59,059 bases of DNA from Butyrivibrio sp. (GCA_016291375.1 JAEEXE010000016.1:1-59059); one strand, 5' to 3'; shown: positions 46,129 to 55,204, numbered from the stretch's first letter. Notes: generated from the sequence alone by a model not told the origin. Numbers and translations are program-made.

Positions 46129-47212
46129 TTTAAAAAGACTGTTTAAGAAAAAAAGTAACTTTGTTTTCTTACTGATCCTTCCCATCATTTTTAATCTGGT
46201 CTTTATATATGGGATGCTGGACAAAAATACATATAAGATCGGTGTGATAGATTGGGATGAAAGTGAGCTTACGCAGTGTCTTGATGATTATCTGAAAGAG
46301 AAATATTCACTTAAGGAATATGATTCAGTAGAAAAGGCAAGATCGGCTCTTTTGAATAATAAGATCGATTGTGTATTGCTGTGGCCGGAGGGATTTGCGG
46401 AGAGTATGAATTCCGAGAACCCTATCGAGGTGGAATGCCATTCGGTTCAAGAAAGTAATATTTCCAATTTGGTCAAACTTGATCTGGACGGAGTTCTTAA
46501 ATCCTGCAGAGTAATAAGGGCTGAAAGCGGAGACGATAATGAACTCTTTATGGTGAGAGTTAAGCAGTTTATGAATGAAGAGACCAGAGTTGTAAATGAG
46601 ACAATGACGGACACGGGCGGAGATATCGAGAACTCGGCACAGAGTCTTGGATTTTTGGCACTGGGCATTCTATTCATGGTTGTGACCTCAACAACTATTA
46701 TCCTGAGAGATAAAGAGTCCGGAGTATTCAACAGAATGATAGCTTCTTCCATGCCGATGCGACAGTATTTTTGGGAGAATTTTCTAAGTTTCTTCCTAGT
46801 GGCGGCTATACAGATCTTTATCGTGTTTGTCATAGTCAATAAATTCATGGGAATTCACTACGGTGGACGCTTTTTCAGAGCTCTTTTATGTACGTATTTA
46901 TTCTCAATCTGGTGTATATCCTTTGGAATGCTGATCAGTAGTTGCTTCAAAGAGATGACAAAGGTAAACACGATAATCGGTTTCTTTAATCTGTTGTTGC
47001 TCATGCTTGGAGGCTGCTTGTGGCCCAAGAGCGTCATGCCGGGATTCTTGCAGCTTGTGAGTAACTTTGTTCCGACGGGATGGTATCTGTCGTTGGCAGA
47101 AAAACAGATGACTCTCGCAAATCCGACAGCCGGATTGCTGGAGGGAATTCTTTTACTGGTCTGTTCGTTGGTATTTATGCATTTAGCATACAGAAAATAT
47201 AGATTTAAATAA
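46112..47212 (+). CDS. ABC-2 type transporter permease, second subunit
   Basis: 366 residues with the same plan as its neighbour: an N-terminal segment (F-V-F-L-L-I-L-P-I-I-F-N-L-V-F), an external domain that includes D-W-D-E-S-E, and five to six segments in the C-terminal half (G-I-L-F-M-V-V-T-S-T-T-I-I, then four more). R-D-K-E-S-G-V-F-N-R-M matches the cytoplasmic loop of ABC-2 exporters. Its start lies inside the preceding gene after GGGGGAAGGG, so translation is coupled. Together with 44052 and 45010 it forms a complete DrrAB-like exporter. Confidence 0.8.
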   Translation: MALTFNLKRLFKKKSNFVFLLILPIIFNLVFIYGMLDKNTYKIGVIDWDESELTQCLDDYLKEKYSLKEYDSVEKARSALLNNKIDCVLLWPEGFAESMNSENPIEVECHSVQESNISNLVKLDLDGVLKSCRVIRAESGDDNELFMVRVKQFMNEETRVVNETMTDTGGDIENSAQSLGFLALGILFMVVTSTTIILRDKESGVFNRMIASSMPMRQYFWENFLSFFLVAAIQIFIVFVIVNKFMGIHYGGRFFRALLCTYLFSIWCISFGMLISSCFKEMTKVNTIIGFFNLLLLMLGGCLWPKSVMPGFLQLVSNFVPTGWYLSLAEKQMTLANPTAGLLEGILLLVCSLVFMHLAYRKYRFK

Positions 47213-47232
47213 AAAAGTAAGGGGTGAAAAAA

Positions 47233-48519
47233 ATGAGATTCTTTTTAACAACGTTGGGAACACGCGGTGATGTAGTGCCATTTATCTGTATGGCCAAAAA
47301 ACTCATGGAGATGGGACATGAGGCAATCGTTTTATCAAACGGAGAATTTGAGGATTTTGTTGTAGGTGAGGGCGTGAAATTTCATGCTGTCAGCAAGAAG
47401 GAGGATCTGCAGAATGCATTGGATTACCTTGTTAACAATGCGATGATGTGGGAAAAGAAGCATGAAAAGAAGAATCCTTTACAGCAGGTTGTGGACAACA
47501 ACAGTGACATATTCTTAAAACCTGCGGCAGAAATCGACAGATATATTACTGAGAATTATGTTGAGGGTGAGACTTTTATCATCGAGCATGTTTTGTGCTT
47601 CGGAAGCAGATATGTACAGGATAAATTAAATATTCCGGGTCTTTCTGTTACACTGACTCCCTTTTATATCAGATCAAAGGAAAATCCACCTAAGCAAGCG
47701 ATGATTCCCGCTTTCTTACCGGATTCTATGCACTATAAGTTTGAGAAGTGGTTCAATGACACAGTTCTCTATAAAACTATGTTTGAGCAGTTTAAAGAAT
47801 TTGATATGACGCCTTATGCCGACGGAGATAACCGTATTTCTCCCCAGGGACTTATTTGCTTTACACCTGAATTTTTGACACAGATGCCTTCCGATTGGCC
47901 GGAGAATTCTGTTGCTACAGGAATACCCTATCTTAGATCCGACAATAAGGAACTTGATCCGGATCTTGTGGATTTCATAAAGGGAGACAAGGCACCGATC
48001 GTCTTTTCTCTCGGAGCTAAACAGAGATTGGATACCAACACATTTAAAAAATGTATCAAGTTGTGCGACATTATGAAGCGAAGGGGAGTATTCATCGGCC
48101 TTGACAGAAAAAAGATTGAAGGTATTGATATTCCCGATTACGTAAAGATTGTTGATTTTGCTCCTATTGACGCACTCCTGGAATATGCTTCGGTATTGAT
48201 TTATCACGGGGGAATCGGAACATGTGCAGCTGCACTGAGAAACGGAGTTCCGCATGTGATTCTTCCTGAATTCCCGGAACACTTCGACACTGCAAGAAGA
48301 CTGGAAAGACTGAAACTTGGTTTCTGCATTAATCGAAACAGCTTTAATCCTAATGCTGCTGCAAAGAAAATAGATAAGTTGATCCATTCCGCTGAAGCTC
48401 AGAAAAATTGCAAGATTTATCGTGACATTGTAGCAATGGATGATTCTATGGATGTCTTCTACAAGGAAGTGGAGCGTATTATCGCTGAATGCGGTGAAGA
48501 AGAGCAAGTTACTGCATAA
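47233..48519 (+). CDS. GT1-family (UGT/macrolide-type) glycosyltransferase
   Basis: 428 residues from ATG 47233, which is served by AAGGGG at 47219-47224; the in-frame GTG at 47224 overlaps that SD and is less likely. The N-terminus T-T-L-G-T-R-G-D-V-V-P-F is the acceptor-side signature of GT1 enzymes. The C-terminal half carries a donor-site region with Y-H-G-G-I-G-T and, 14 residues later, P-H-V-I-L-P-E-F-P-E-H-F-D, close to the H-G-G-x-G-T and D/E-Q-like elements of macrolide and sterol glycosyltransferases. It may decorate the metabolite or inactivate it inside the producer. Sugar and acceptor are unknown; no sugar-nucleotide genes are in the window. Confidence 0.85.
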   Translation: MRFFLTTLGTRGDVVPFICMAKKLMEMGHEAIVLSNGEFEDFVVGEGVKFHAVSKKEDLQNALDYLVNNAMMWEKKHEKKNPLQQVVDNNSDIFLKPAAEIDRYITENYVEGETFIIEHVLCFGSRYVQDKLNIPGLSVTLTPFYIRSKENPPKQAMIPAFLPDSMHYKFEKWFNDTVLYKTMFEQFKEFDMTPYADGDNRISPQGLICFTPEFLTQMPSDWPENSVATGIPYLRSDNKELDPDLVDFIKGDKAPIVFSLGAKQRLDTNTFKKCIKLCDIMKRRGVFIGLDRKKIEGIDIPDYVKIVDFAPIDALLEYASVLIYHGGIGTCAAALRNGVPHVILPEFPEHFDTARRLERLKLGFCINRNSFNPNAAAKKIDKLIHSAEAQKNCKIYRDIVAMDDSMDVFYKEVERIIAECGEEEQVTA

Positions 48520-48537
48520 AAGGAGCTGAACATAATA

Positions 48538-49575
48538 ATGAGTATAGAAAGAAGAAATTATTTGGATATAGCAAAAGGAATAGCAATACTATACTTGGTC
48601 GTTTTTCATGCAGACTGGGCATATTACGAAACGATATCGCTGAGAAGCTCTATTTTATCAACGTTCTTTGTGATTTCAGGAGCACTCATGGCTTATTCAT
48701 GGAAGGAAGATGCGAGTATTAAGGATTTTGCGTTGCATAGATGCAGCAGGATGATGTATCCGTATCTGGTTTTTAGTTTTATTTATTTCATTTTCATGGG
48801 AGCATATTCTGCATTCACAGAGAGAACAAACGCGGTTATGAATATTGCCAAAAATCTGATAAGCGTGCTTACGTTGAATGGATTATGGGTTACCTGGTAT
48901 TTTTCGGTTGCTTGCATAGCAGAAATAATTGTTTTTGCAGTAGCAAAAAAGCTTGGTACTAAAGCTTTGGCTGTAACCATGTTTTTTGCGGTACTAATCT
49001 CAGGTGTTTTTAGTTTTGTTTCGGCTGATGTATTGGAGAAAAAGGGAACCTCTCTTTTCCTATATACTGTGATCAGTTTGCTTTTTCTGATAATGAGATC
49101 GCTTATAGCGATATTTTCTGTAGGGTTAGGTGTGTTATTAAGTAATTATATTATGGAAAAAGAGAAGAATACTGCCCCGATGGTTATTGGCAGTATAGTA
49201 GCCGTTTTGCTTGCAATTGTTATAGGTTTACATTTGGGGGATACCAATATAGACAAATGTACGATGGAAAATCCATTTTTGTTCTTCTTAAGTTTTGCCC
49301 TTATGTCGTTTGGGCTAATAGGTATATCCATGCTGATCAGGAAGAACAGAATATTGGAATTTTTTGGAAAGAATTCGCTTGTAGTAATGGTCACCAATAT
49401 TCCCATTCCTGTACTTGTCAGCGGAATTGTATTTGGAATCATTACCAGCATAGTTCCCGATATAAATAAATTGGTAGCCGTGATTCCTGCGGCAGTTGTA
49501 CTAATACTGTGTCAGGTATTGCTTGTAAAAATAGTAAATAAGCACCTCCCATTTTTATTCAAGAGAAAGGCCTAA
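48538..49575 (+). CDS. AT3-family membrane acyltransferase
   Basis: 345 residues, strongly hydrophobic, with about ten membrane segments. The N-terminal R-R-N-Y-L-D-I-A-K-G-I-A-I-L-Y-L-V-V-F-H contains the R-x10-H-type pair of acyltransferase-3 proteins (OafA/WecH class), and F-F-V-I-S-G-A-L-M-A-Y followed by H-R-C-S-R-M-M-Y-P-Y fits the next conserved block. Such proteins move acetyl or larger acyl groups to sugars or other hydroxyls at the membrane. Next to a glycosyltransferase gene, acylation of a sugar on the product is a reasonable guess; modification of cell-wall targets for self-protection is another. Confidence 0.8.
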   Translation: MSIERRNYLDIAKGIAILYLVVFHADWAYYETISLRSSILSTFFVISGALMAYSWKEDASIKDFALHRCSRMMYPYLVFSFIYFIFMGAYSAFTERTNAVMNIAKNLISVLTLNGLWVTWYFSVACIAEIIVFAVAKKLGTKALAVTMFFAVLISGVFSFVSADVLEKKGTSLFLYTVISLLFLIMRSLIAIFSVGLGVLLSNYIMEKEKNTAPMVIGSIVAVLLAIVIGLHLGDTNIDKCTMENPFLFFLSFALMSFGLIGISMLIRKNRILEFFGKNSLVVMVTNIPIPVLVSGIVFGIITSIVPDINKLVAVIPAAVVLILCQVLLVKIVNKHLPFLFKRKA

Positions 49576-49579
49576 GAAA

Positions 49580-50323
49580 ATGGAAAAAAACGGAATATTA
49601 AAAAACCTTAAGAGCGAAGGGGAAAAGAAACCTTTATTACTGTGCTTTCCATACGCCGGTGGTGGTGCTTCGGCATATTGTAAGTGGCAAAAGAAAATTG
49701 GAGAAGGAATTGTTGCTGCCCAAGTTCAGCTTCCCGGAAGAGAAGAAAGATACGGTCAACCTGCATATACAGATATTAAAGAATGTGTCTCTGACGTGGC
49801 AGAAGCATTGGTTTCCGTATGGAATGACTATTCCAAGGTATTTCTTTTCGGACACAGTATGGGAGCCAAGATAGCATATGAAACAGCCAGCATGCTGCAG
49901 GAAAAGGGATTAAATATAGGACATCTTTTTATTTCGGGAAGTTCAAGTCCGGATTTTCCTGTTATCAATAAGGTTGCGGATTCTCCGGATGATGTTTTTA
50001 TAAATGAATTAAAAAAATATGAGGGAGTATCGGCAGATGTATTGGCACAGAAGGAATTTATGCAGTTTTTTCTTCCTACAATCAGGGCTGACTTTTCGAT
50101 GATAGAAAAATATCAAGATATGAGAAAAAAAGCTCTTGCATGTAGGATAACAGGTTTCTTTGGCGCTTATGACAGGTTTGTTAAAGGAACATCTGATCAG
50201 GCTTGGAAGCAATATACTACAAAAGATTTTAATAGTTACACGTATGATGGAAGTCATTTCTTTATACGGGAATACGAGGATGAGATTGTGTCAACTATCA
50301 GAAATGTAGTATTGAATAACTAA
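49580..50323 (+). CDS. Type II thioesterase (editing)
   Basis: 247 residues of the GrsT/RifR alpha/beta-hydrolase family. The oxyanion region is L-C-F-P-Y-A-G-G-G-A-S-A-Y, the nucleophile is Ser93 in G-H-S-M-G, and Asp198 (F-G-A-Y-D) with His226 (G-S-H-F-F) complete the triad. L-P-G-R-E-E-R is the family motif. These enzymes free stalled or misprimed carrier proteins and seldom release the main product. It is the only thioesterase-like gene in the window, so normal chain release must rely on another activity. It follows the acyltransferase gene by four bases. Confidence 0.9.
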   Translation: MEKNGILKNLKSEGEKKPLLLCFPYAGGGASAYCKWQKKIGEGIVAAQVQLPGREERYGQPAYTDIKECVSDVAEALVSVWNDYSKVFLFGHSMGAKIAYETASMLQEKGLNIGHLFISGSSSPDFPVINKVADSPDDVFINELKKYEGVSADVLAQKEFMQFFLPTIRADFSMIEKYQDMRKKALACRITGFFGAYDRFVKGTSDQAWKQYTTKDFNSYTYDGSHFFIREYEDEIVSTIRNVVLNN

Positions 50324-50357
50324 TATAAAAGTCAGATGATGAGGAAATACAGTTGAG

Positions 50358-51059
50358 ATGAAAAAACTTGTAGAAATAAAGGATGTTTGTAAGATATATA
50401 ATCCTGGTGAAAATGAGGTAAGGGCGCTTAATCATGTGAATCTTACAATAGGTGAAAATGAATTTGTTGCCATTATAGGCCAATCAGGATCCGGCAAATC
50501 AACGCTTATGAATATGATTGGATGTCTTGATATTCCGACGAGTGGCAAATATTATCTTCACGGAAAAGATGTATCACATATGTCGGATGACGAGCAGTCT
50601 GATATCAGGAACGAGGAGATAGGTTTTATTTTTCAAGGTTTCAATCTAATTCAATCTCTTACAGCTATGGAAAATGTCGAGCTTCCGCTTATCTATAGAG
50701 GAATAGGCAAGAGAGAAAGAGATAGACTTGCAGAGGTGGCGCTTAACAGTGTCGGACTGGAAAAGAGAAAGAATCACAGACCTAATGAGATGTCCGGAGG
50801 ACAACAGCAGAGAGTTGCAATAGCTAGGGCTATTGCGCAAGCACCGCCCATTCTTTTGGCTGATGAGCCTACTGGTAATTTGGATTCTTCATCTAGTAAA
50901 GAAATCATCAAGATAATAAAAAGGCTTTACAGAGAAGGGCGGACAGTCATCGTAATAACTCATGATTCTGGAATTGCCAAACAGGCCAAGAGAATAATTA
51001 CAATATCTGATGGTGAAATTCAAAGTGACATAATAAATCCTGATTATAAAGAAGACTAA
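50358..51059 (+). CDS. MacB-type ABC transporter ATP-binding protein
   Basis: 233 residues, the normal length for MacB/LolD ATPases. Walker A is G-Q-S-G-S-G-K-S-T, the signature is M-S-G-G-Q-Q-Q-R-V-A-I-A-R, Walker B is ILLADEPTGNLD, and the H-loop is I-T-H-D. GFIFQGFNLI is the family Q-loop. The membrane-fusion protein and two FtsX-type permeases that follow make a complete Gram-positive MacAB-like pump. It is the third ATPase of the export block. GAGGAAA lies upstream of ATG 50358. Confidence 0.9.
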   Translation: MKKLVEIKDVCKIYNPGENEVRALNHVNLTIGENEFVAIIGQSGSGKSTLMNMIGCLDIPTSGKYYLHGKDVSHMSDDEQSDIRNEEIGFIFQGFNLIQSLTAMENVELPLIYRGIGKRERDRLAEVALNSVGLEKRKNHRPNEMSGGQQQRVAIARAIAQAPPILLADEPTGNLDSSSSKEIIKIIKRLYREGRTVIVITHDSGIAKQAKRIITISDGEIQSDIINPDYKED

Positions 51060-51072
51060 AAGGAGAAGACTG

Positions 51073-52569
51073 ATGGGTGACAACAAAGACATAATAGTTG
51101 ACGGGGAGATGGGGCAAATAAAACGTCCCAAGATAAAGAAGAAATGGATAATACTTGGAGTAATATTTCTTCTTGTTCTCCTTTTTTTAGCAAGAGGAGT
51201 TATAACAAGTAAAAATTATAAGATGCCTGTATCAATATACGACGTTCATAAGGGAAATATCGAGAATGTGATATCTGTTTCCGGAACAGTGGAAGCCGCT
51301 GATTATAAGTGCTATTTTGCAGAGGTTTCAGCACCTATTGATCAGATTAAGGTTAAGCTAGGAGATAAGGTGGGACCCGGAGATGTACTTTATACGTATG
51401 ATGAGAACTCTCTCAATATTACAGAGAAAACAGCTGAACTTGCCATAAAGCAGGCTAAGGGGAATTACAGTGCACTATATTCCGGTTCAGCTGACAGGCA
51501 GTATGCTCAGGGTATGAACGCTCAGCAGATTAATGAAAGGTTGGATGTTCTTACAGAAGAAATTGATGCTATAAATTACAAGATTACAGAGAAATCCAAT
51601 CGTATGAACCAAACTGCTACGGATCTTCAGAAAACTCTTCATGATATAAATCAGAACGGCATAGAAGATGGAACGGCGGAAAATTATCTTGACGGAAACG
51701 ATGGCTATATCACACGAAGAGAGAATGATAATAATAACAGTGATATATCCGAAAGCAATAAGCAGATGTCACTTGCGGTGCAGGAATCTTTACTTGAAGT
51801 TCAGAATGCTCTGGCGAATGATCCGGAGATTCAGGCATGGAAGAGACAGATTACGGATCTCCAACAGGAACAATCACACTTACAGAGTGCCAAAGCAGCT
51901 CAGGTTAATGGAGGGACAGCCCAGGCAACCAAGGCATCTATGGAGTCAACTCAGCTTACGCAGGGAGATACTATCGCCAAGATAGAGGAAGCCAAGGACG
52001 GAATTAAGGCAGATTTCAATGGAGTAGTTACAGAGGTAGCAGTGGTTGAAGGTGCAACGGTTACATGTGGAAATAAAGTAGTTTCGCTTGCTAATCTTGA
52101 TGACGTTCAGATCAATATGCAGATTTCTAAAACGGACCTTCCCAAGCTCTGTGTTGGACAGAAGGTTGATATAAAGATAAACGGTAAGGATTATAAGGGT
52201 GAAATCAGTAAAATATCCGGATCGGCTGTCAAAAACTCCAATGGAGTTGCAGTTGTTGATACTACAGTCAAGGTTGTTAATCCCGATTCAGATATCATTC
52301 TCGGTGTTGAGGCCAATAACAAGATTCATGCGGAGAAGGCCGAAAACACGATTGTTCTTCCTTATGAGTACATACTTACAGACGCTGATGGCGATTATGT
52401 GTTTGTTCTTGAAAACGAAACTGCAGTCAGAAGAAACGTTACGATAGGCATTTCTACCAGTACAGAGGCCCAGATTGTTGAAGGATTATCAGAAAACGAC
52501 AAAGTTATTACAACGAATCTTGAAATCATCACTGAAGGCATGGCAGTGACTACAGAGGAAAAAGGATAA
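51073..52569 (+). CDS. HlyD/MacA-type membrane fusion (efflux adaptor) protein
   Basis: 498 residues. A short basic N-terminus is followed by one membrane anchor at about 25-41. A lipoyl/barrel half (V-S-G-T-V-E-A) precedes a long Gln/Glu/Asn-rich helical region at about 110-300, expected to form a coiled-coil hairpin. The second lipoyl half follows (G-V-V-T-E-V-A-V-V-E-G-A-T-V), then a beta-barrel domain and a C-terminal membrane-proximal domain (G-L-S-E-N-D-K-V-I-T). The helical region is longer than in many Gram-positive adaptors. It links the MacB-like permeases to the outside of the cell. AGGAG precedes ATG 51073 by eight bases; its stop overlaps the next start. Confidence 0.87.
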   Translation: MGDNKDIIVDGEMGQIKRPKIKKKWIILGVIFLLVLLFLARGVITSKNYKMPVSIYDVHKGNIENVISVSGTVEAADYKCYFAEVSAPIDQIKVKLGDKVGPGDVLYTYDENSLNITEKTAELAIKQAKGNYSALYSGSADRQYAQGMNAQQINERLDVLTEEIDAINYKITEKSNRMNQTATDLQKTLHDINQNGIEDGTAENYLDGNDGYITRRENDNNNSDISESNKQMSLAVQESLLEVQNALANDPEIQAWKRQITDLQQEQSHLQSAKAAQVNGGTAQATKASMESTQLTQGDTIAKIEEAKDGIKADFNGVVTEVAVVEGATVTCGNKVVSLANLDDVQINMQISKTDLPKLCVGQKVDIKINGKDYKGEISKISGSAVKNSNGVAVVDTTVKVVNPDSDIILGVEANNKIHAEKAENTIVLPYEYILTDADGDYVFVLENETAVRRNVTIGISTSTEAQIVEGLSENDKVITTNLEIITEGMAVTTEEKG

Positions 52570-53777
52570 TGGGAAGACTCGGCGAATACTTTAGGAGCGC
52601 AATTAAACAGATAATGCATAACGGATACAGGACGTTTATGACCATGCTGGGTATTATAATTGGTATTGCTGCTGTAATATCGGTTGTAGCTCTCGGAAAT
52701 GGTATGACTGATTATGTTAAAGAAGAATTTAACGGGCTATATGGGAATTTTGGATATGTCAATTTGGATATTGGAAAGACTACAGAATATTTTACGATGG
52801 AAGATCTGAGAGTTTTGGAAAATTCAATGGAAGATATAAAAGGAGTATCACCAAGTTTTCAAAGTCAGGGTAGAGCACGTGGAACAAGAGAAAGCTATAT
52901 TGCAACAATAGATGGGGGAGCAGAGTGCCAGTTATATGCACTTGCTAATCCTATTGTGAAGGGACAATATTTTTCCAAACAACAGGTTGATACCTCACAG
53001 AGAGTATGTGTCATGCTTAGAACAGATGCTACGAAGTTGTTTGGAACAGAAGAATGTATTGGAAAAGAGGTTGAATTGTCAATTAGAGGGAAAAGTGCAA
53101 TTTATACTGTTATCGGATTAAGAGAAGCAATGAATACAATGTATAATACGCTGATGTCTACTCAAGAATATTCGGCAATAATTGAAATTCCTTATACTTC
53201 TTGTGCTACTGATTTTGGATATGATATGAACAAATTCTATCAAATAATTGTTTATGCTGAGCAAAGTAATCTGCAGGATAAAGTCAATGAAGCGCAAGAA
53301 ATAATGGTAAATCATCATTCACTTAGAGGGGAAAATGCAATTACTGCTTATAGTATGGCTGATTTGTCGGGATCTTTTGATGAGTTGATGAATGCTATTT
53401 CAACTTTTCTTATATTAGTGGCAGTTATATCTCTTGTAGTGGGTGGAATTGGCATCATGAATATTATGCTTGTTTCTGTGACAGAGAGAACAAGAGAAAT
53501 AGGAATAAGAAAGTCCATTGGAGCAAGGACGGGAGCTATTATGGCGCAGTTTCTATCCGAATCCGCTATGTTGACTCTTATAGGAGGCATTATTGGAATA
53601 ATCGTAGGAATTACGCTCGCATATATTATTTGTTCTACACTTGGCTTCAAACTGATAATTGATCCTGAGGGTGTAATAGGTACAGCTTTGTTTTCGATTA
53701 TTATAGGATTAGTGTTTGGATTGTATCCTGCACTTAAGGCTGCAAGAATGAAACCAATAGATGCGTTGAGGGTATAA
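52569..53777 (+). CDS. MacB-type FtsX-like ABC permease, copy 1
   Basis: 402 residues with one membrane segment near the N-terminus (T-M-L-G-I-I-I-G-I-A-A-V-I-S-V-V-A-L-G), a MacB periplasmic-core-like external domain of about 230 residues, and three C-terminal segments. The block V-S-V-T-E-R-T-R-E-I-G-I-R-K-S-I-G-A-R is the classic FtsX/MacB coupling loop. Start and previous stop share one base (TAATG). It is a paralogue of the next gene, and the two probably form a heterodimer with the ATPase encoded at 50358. Confidence 0.88.
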   Translation: MGRLGEYFRSAIKQIMHNGYRTFMTMLGIIIGIAAVISVVALGNGMTDYVKEEFNGLYGNFGYVNLDIGKTTEYFTMEDLRVLENSMEDIKGVSPSFQSQGRARGTRESYIATIDGGAECQLYALANPIVKGQYFSKQQVDTSQRVCVMLRTDATKLFGTEECIGKEVELSIRGKSAIYTVIGLREAMNTMYNTLMSTQEYSAIIEIPYTSCATDFGYDMNKFYQIIVYAEQSNLQDKVNEAQEIMVNHHSLRGENAITAYSMADLSGSFDELMNAISTFLILVAVISLVVGGIGIMNIMLVSVTERTREIGIRKSIGARTGAIMAQFLSESAMLTLIGGIIGIIVGITLAYIICSTLGFKLIIDPEGVIGTALFSIIIGLVFGLYPALKAARMKPIDALRV

Positions 53778-53780
53778 AGA

Positions 53781-54998
53781 ATGGGAACAATAGGAGAATA
53801 CATAAAGAGTGCAATCGCAAGTATAAAGAATAACAAGGGAAGATCTTTTTTAACTATGCTTGGAATAATAATAGGGATAGCAGCGGTTCTCACGATTCTC
53901 GTGATAGGAGACGGGCTTAAGGCTGAAGCAAGTGGGCAGATGTCATCATTAGAGACTACTACAATAGATATATCTATTGATTTAAGTAAGACAGATAAAT
54001 GTTTCACGCCTGCGAATATGGATGCAATAGAGCAAAGTATGAATTGTATTTATGGATTAAGTCCCCAAATCACTTTATATGGTACAGGGAAGGGGAGAAA
54101 AGCTACTTATAGCATTTATCTTACAGGTGGAAGTGATGTGTTATCTCATTCAGGTAGTAATAAAATACTTTACGGGAGATACTTTACGCGTGATGACGTT
54201 GAAGCATCAAATAATGTATGTGTGATCAGTGAAACAGCTGCTATTAATCTGTTTGGATATGTAAATGCTATAGGTGAAACTATTGAAATAACAAGTGAAG
54301 ATATGACTTCCGAGTTTACTGTTGTAGGTGTGCGAGAGAATACTTCCTTGGATAAATCCTATGCAACGCAGGTGGATGATAAACCAGTTTTAACGGGTGA
54401 TATTCCGTATACTGCAGCAGCACAGGCATACAATTATGATGTGAATAGCTTGTTTACTGACGTAAAAGCGTATCTACATGAGGATAATAAGGATATAGCT
54501 ATGTCAAAAATGAAAAGTGTTGTTGAGAATGTCACAGGATTACGCGGTGAAGATGCTGTAAAAGTTACAGCATCTTACGGAATGGATGAATCGACCAAAA
54601 ATATACTTAGTGTTGTAACAATAGTTATTGCTTTAATTGCAAGTATTTCACTAATAGTGGGTGGAATTGGTGTAATGAATATTATGATCGTTTCTGTAAC
54701 TGAGAGGACAAGAGAAATCGGTATCAGAAAATCACTTGGAGCAAGAACATCATCAATACTGGTTCAGTTTCTTGCAGAGGCGGCAATTCTCACTTTTACC
54801 GGAGGAGTTTTTGGAATAGTCTTAGGTCTTTTTTTTGCTAAAATGCTTTGTACTGGAATTGGTTTTACATTTATAGTTAATCCTATATTGGTAATAATAG
54901 TTGTTGGAATATCTATTAGCGTGGGACTTTTTTTTGGTATTTATCCTGCTAACAGAGCGTCAAAGCTTAATCCTATAGATGCGCTTAGATCGGAATAA
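53781..54998 (+). CDS. MacB-type FtsX-like ABC permease, copy 2
   Basis: 405 residues, same plan as the preceding gene and clearly its paralogue: both share the L-G-I-I-I-G-I-A-A-V opening and the V-S-V-T-E-R-T-R-E-I-G-I-R-K coupling loop, while the external domains have diverged more. The gene starts three bases after its neighbour stops. Third positions look richer in A and T than in the synthase genes, which hints at a different history for the pump. It is the last gene of the long operon; a strong terminator lies 87 bp beyond its stop. Confidence 0.87.
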   Translation: MGTIGEYIKSAIASIKNNKGRSFLTMLGIIIGIAAVLTILVIGDGLKAEASGQMSSLETTTIDISIDLSKTDKCFTPANMDAIEQSMNCIYGLSPQITLYGTGKGRKATYSIYLTGGSDVLSHSGSNKILYGRYFTRDDVEASNNVCVISETAAINLFGYVNAIGETIEITSEDMTSEFTVVGVRENTSLDKSYATQVDDKPVLTGDIPYTAAAQAYNYDVNSLFTDVKAYLHEDNKDIAMSKMKSVVENVTGLRGEDAVKVTASYGMDESTKNILSVVTIVIALIASISLIVGGIGVMNIMIVSVTERTREIGIRKSLGARTSSILVQFLAEAAILTFTGGVFGIVLGLFFAKMLCTGIGFTFIVNPILVIIVVGISISVGLFFGIYPANRASKLNPIDALRSE

Positions 54999-55084
54999 TT
55001 TATGTTGATTTTTTATTAATTGCACGATACGCCCTTTTGCTTTCTCTCTATCGATGATAGCATGTACTCAGATGGGTGTTAGGA

Positions 55085-55131
55085 GCCAGGCAGTGCACAT
55101 TTCGGGGGGAATCACTGCTTGGCGCTTTTTT
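55085..55131 (+). terminator. Rho-independent terminator closing the biosynthetic operon
   Basis: GCCAGGCAGTG (55085-55095) pairs with CACTGCTTGGC (55113-55123) over 11 bp with one G-U wobble, and six T residues follow at 55126-55131. It is placed after the last MacB permease and before the PPTase leader. It is the first convincing intrinsic terminator I see downstream of position 462. Confidence 0.85.
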
Positions 55132-55182
55132 GTTGAATAGAAAAATAATGTTTCTTTTTGCTTGCGCTTATGTCAGTGCTAA

Positions 55183-55188
55183 TATAAT
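55183..55188 (+). promoter_or_regulatory. Promoter -10 element candidate for the PPTase gene
   Basis: TATAAT is a perfect -10. The best -35 choices, TTGCTT at 55158 (19-bp spacer) or TTGCGC at 55162 (15-bp spacer), are poor. A transcript would begin near 55195, just before the hairpin at 55205. The terminator upstream makes a separate promoter necessary. Confidence 0.4.
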
Positions 55189-55204
55189 CTATAGTAAACG
55201 TAAT

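Noticed and set aside
47716..48507. 263-residue ORF on the - strand
   Set aside because: It is the antisense shadow of the glycosyltransferase gene, with cysteine- and serine-rich composition typical of reverse-frame reading.
53348..54007. 219-residue hydrophobic ORF on the - strand
   Set aside because: Antisense to the two MacB permease genes, whose reading is well supported by family motifs.
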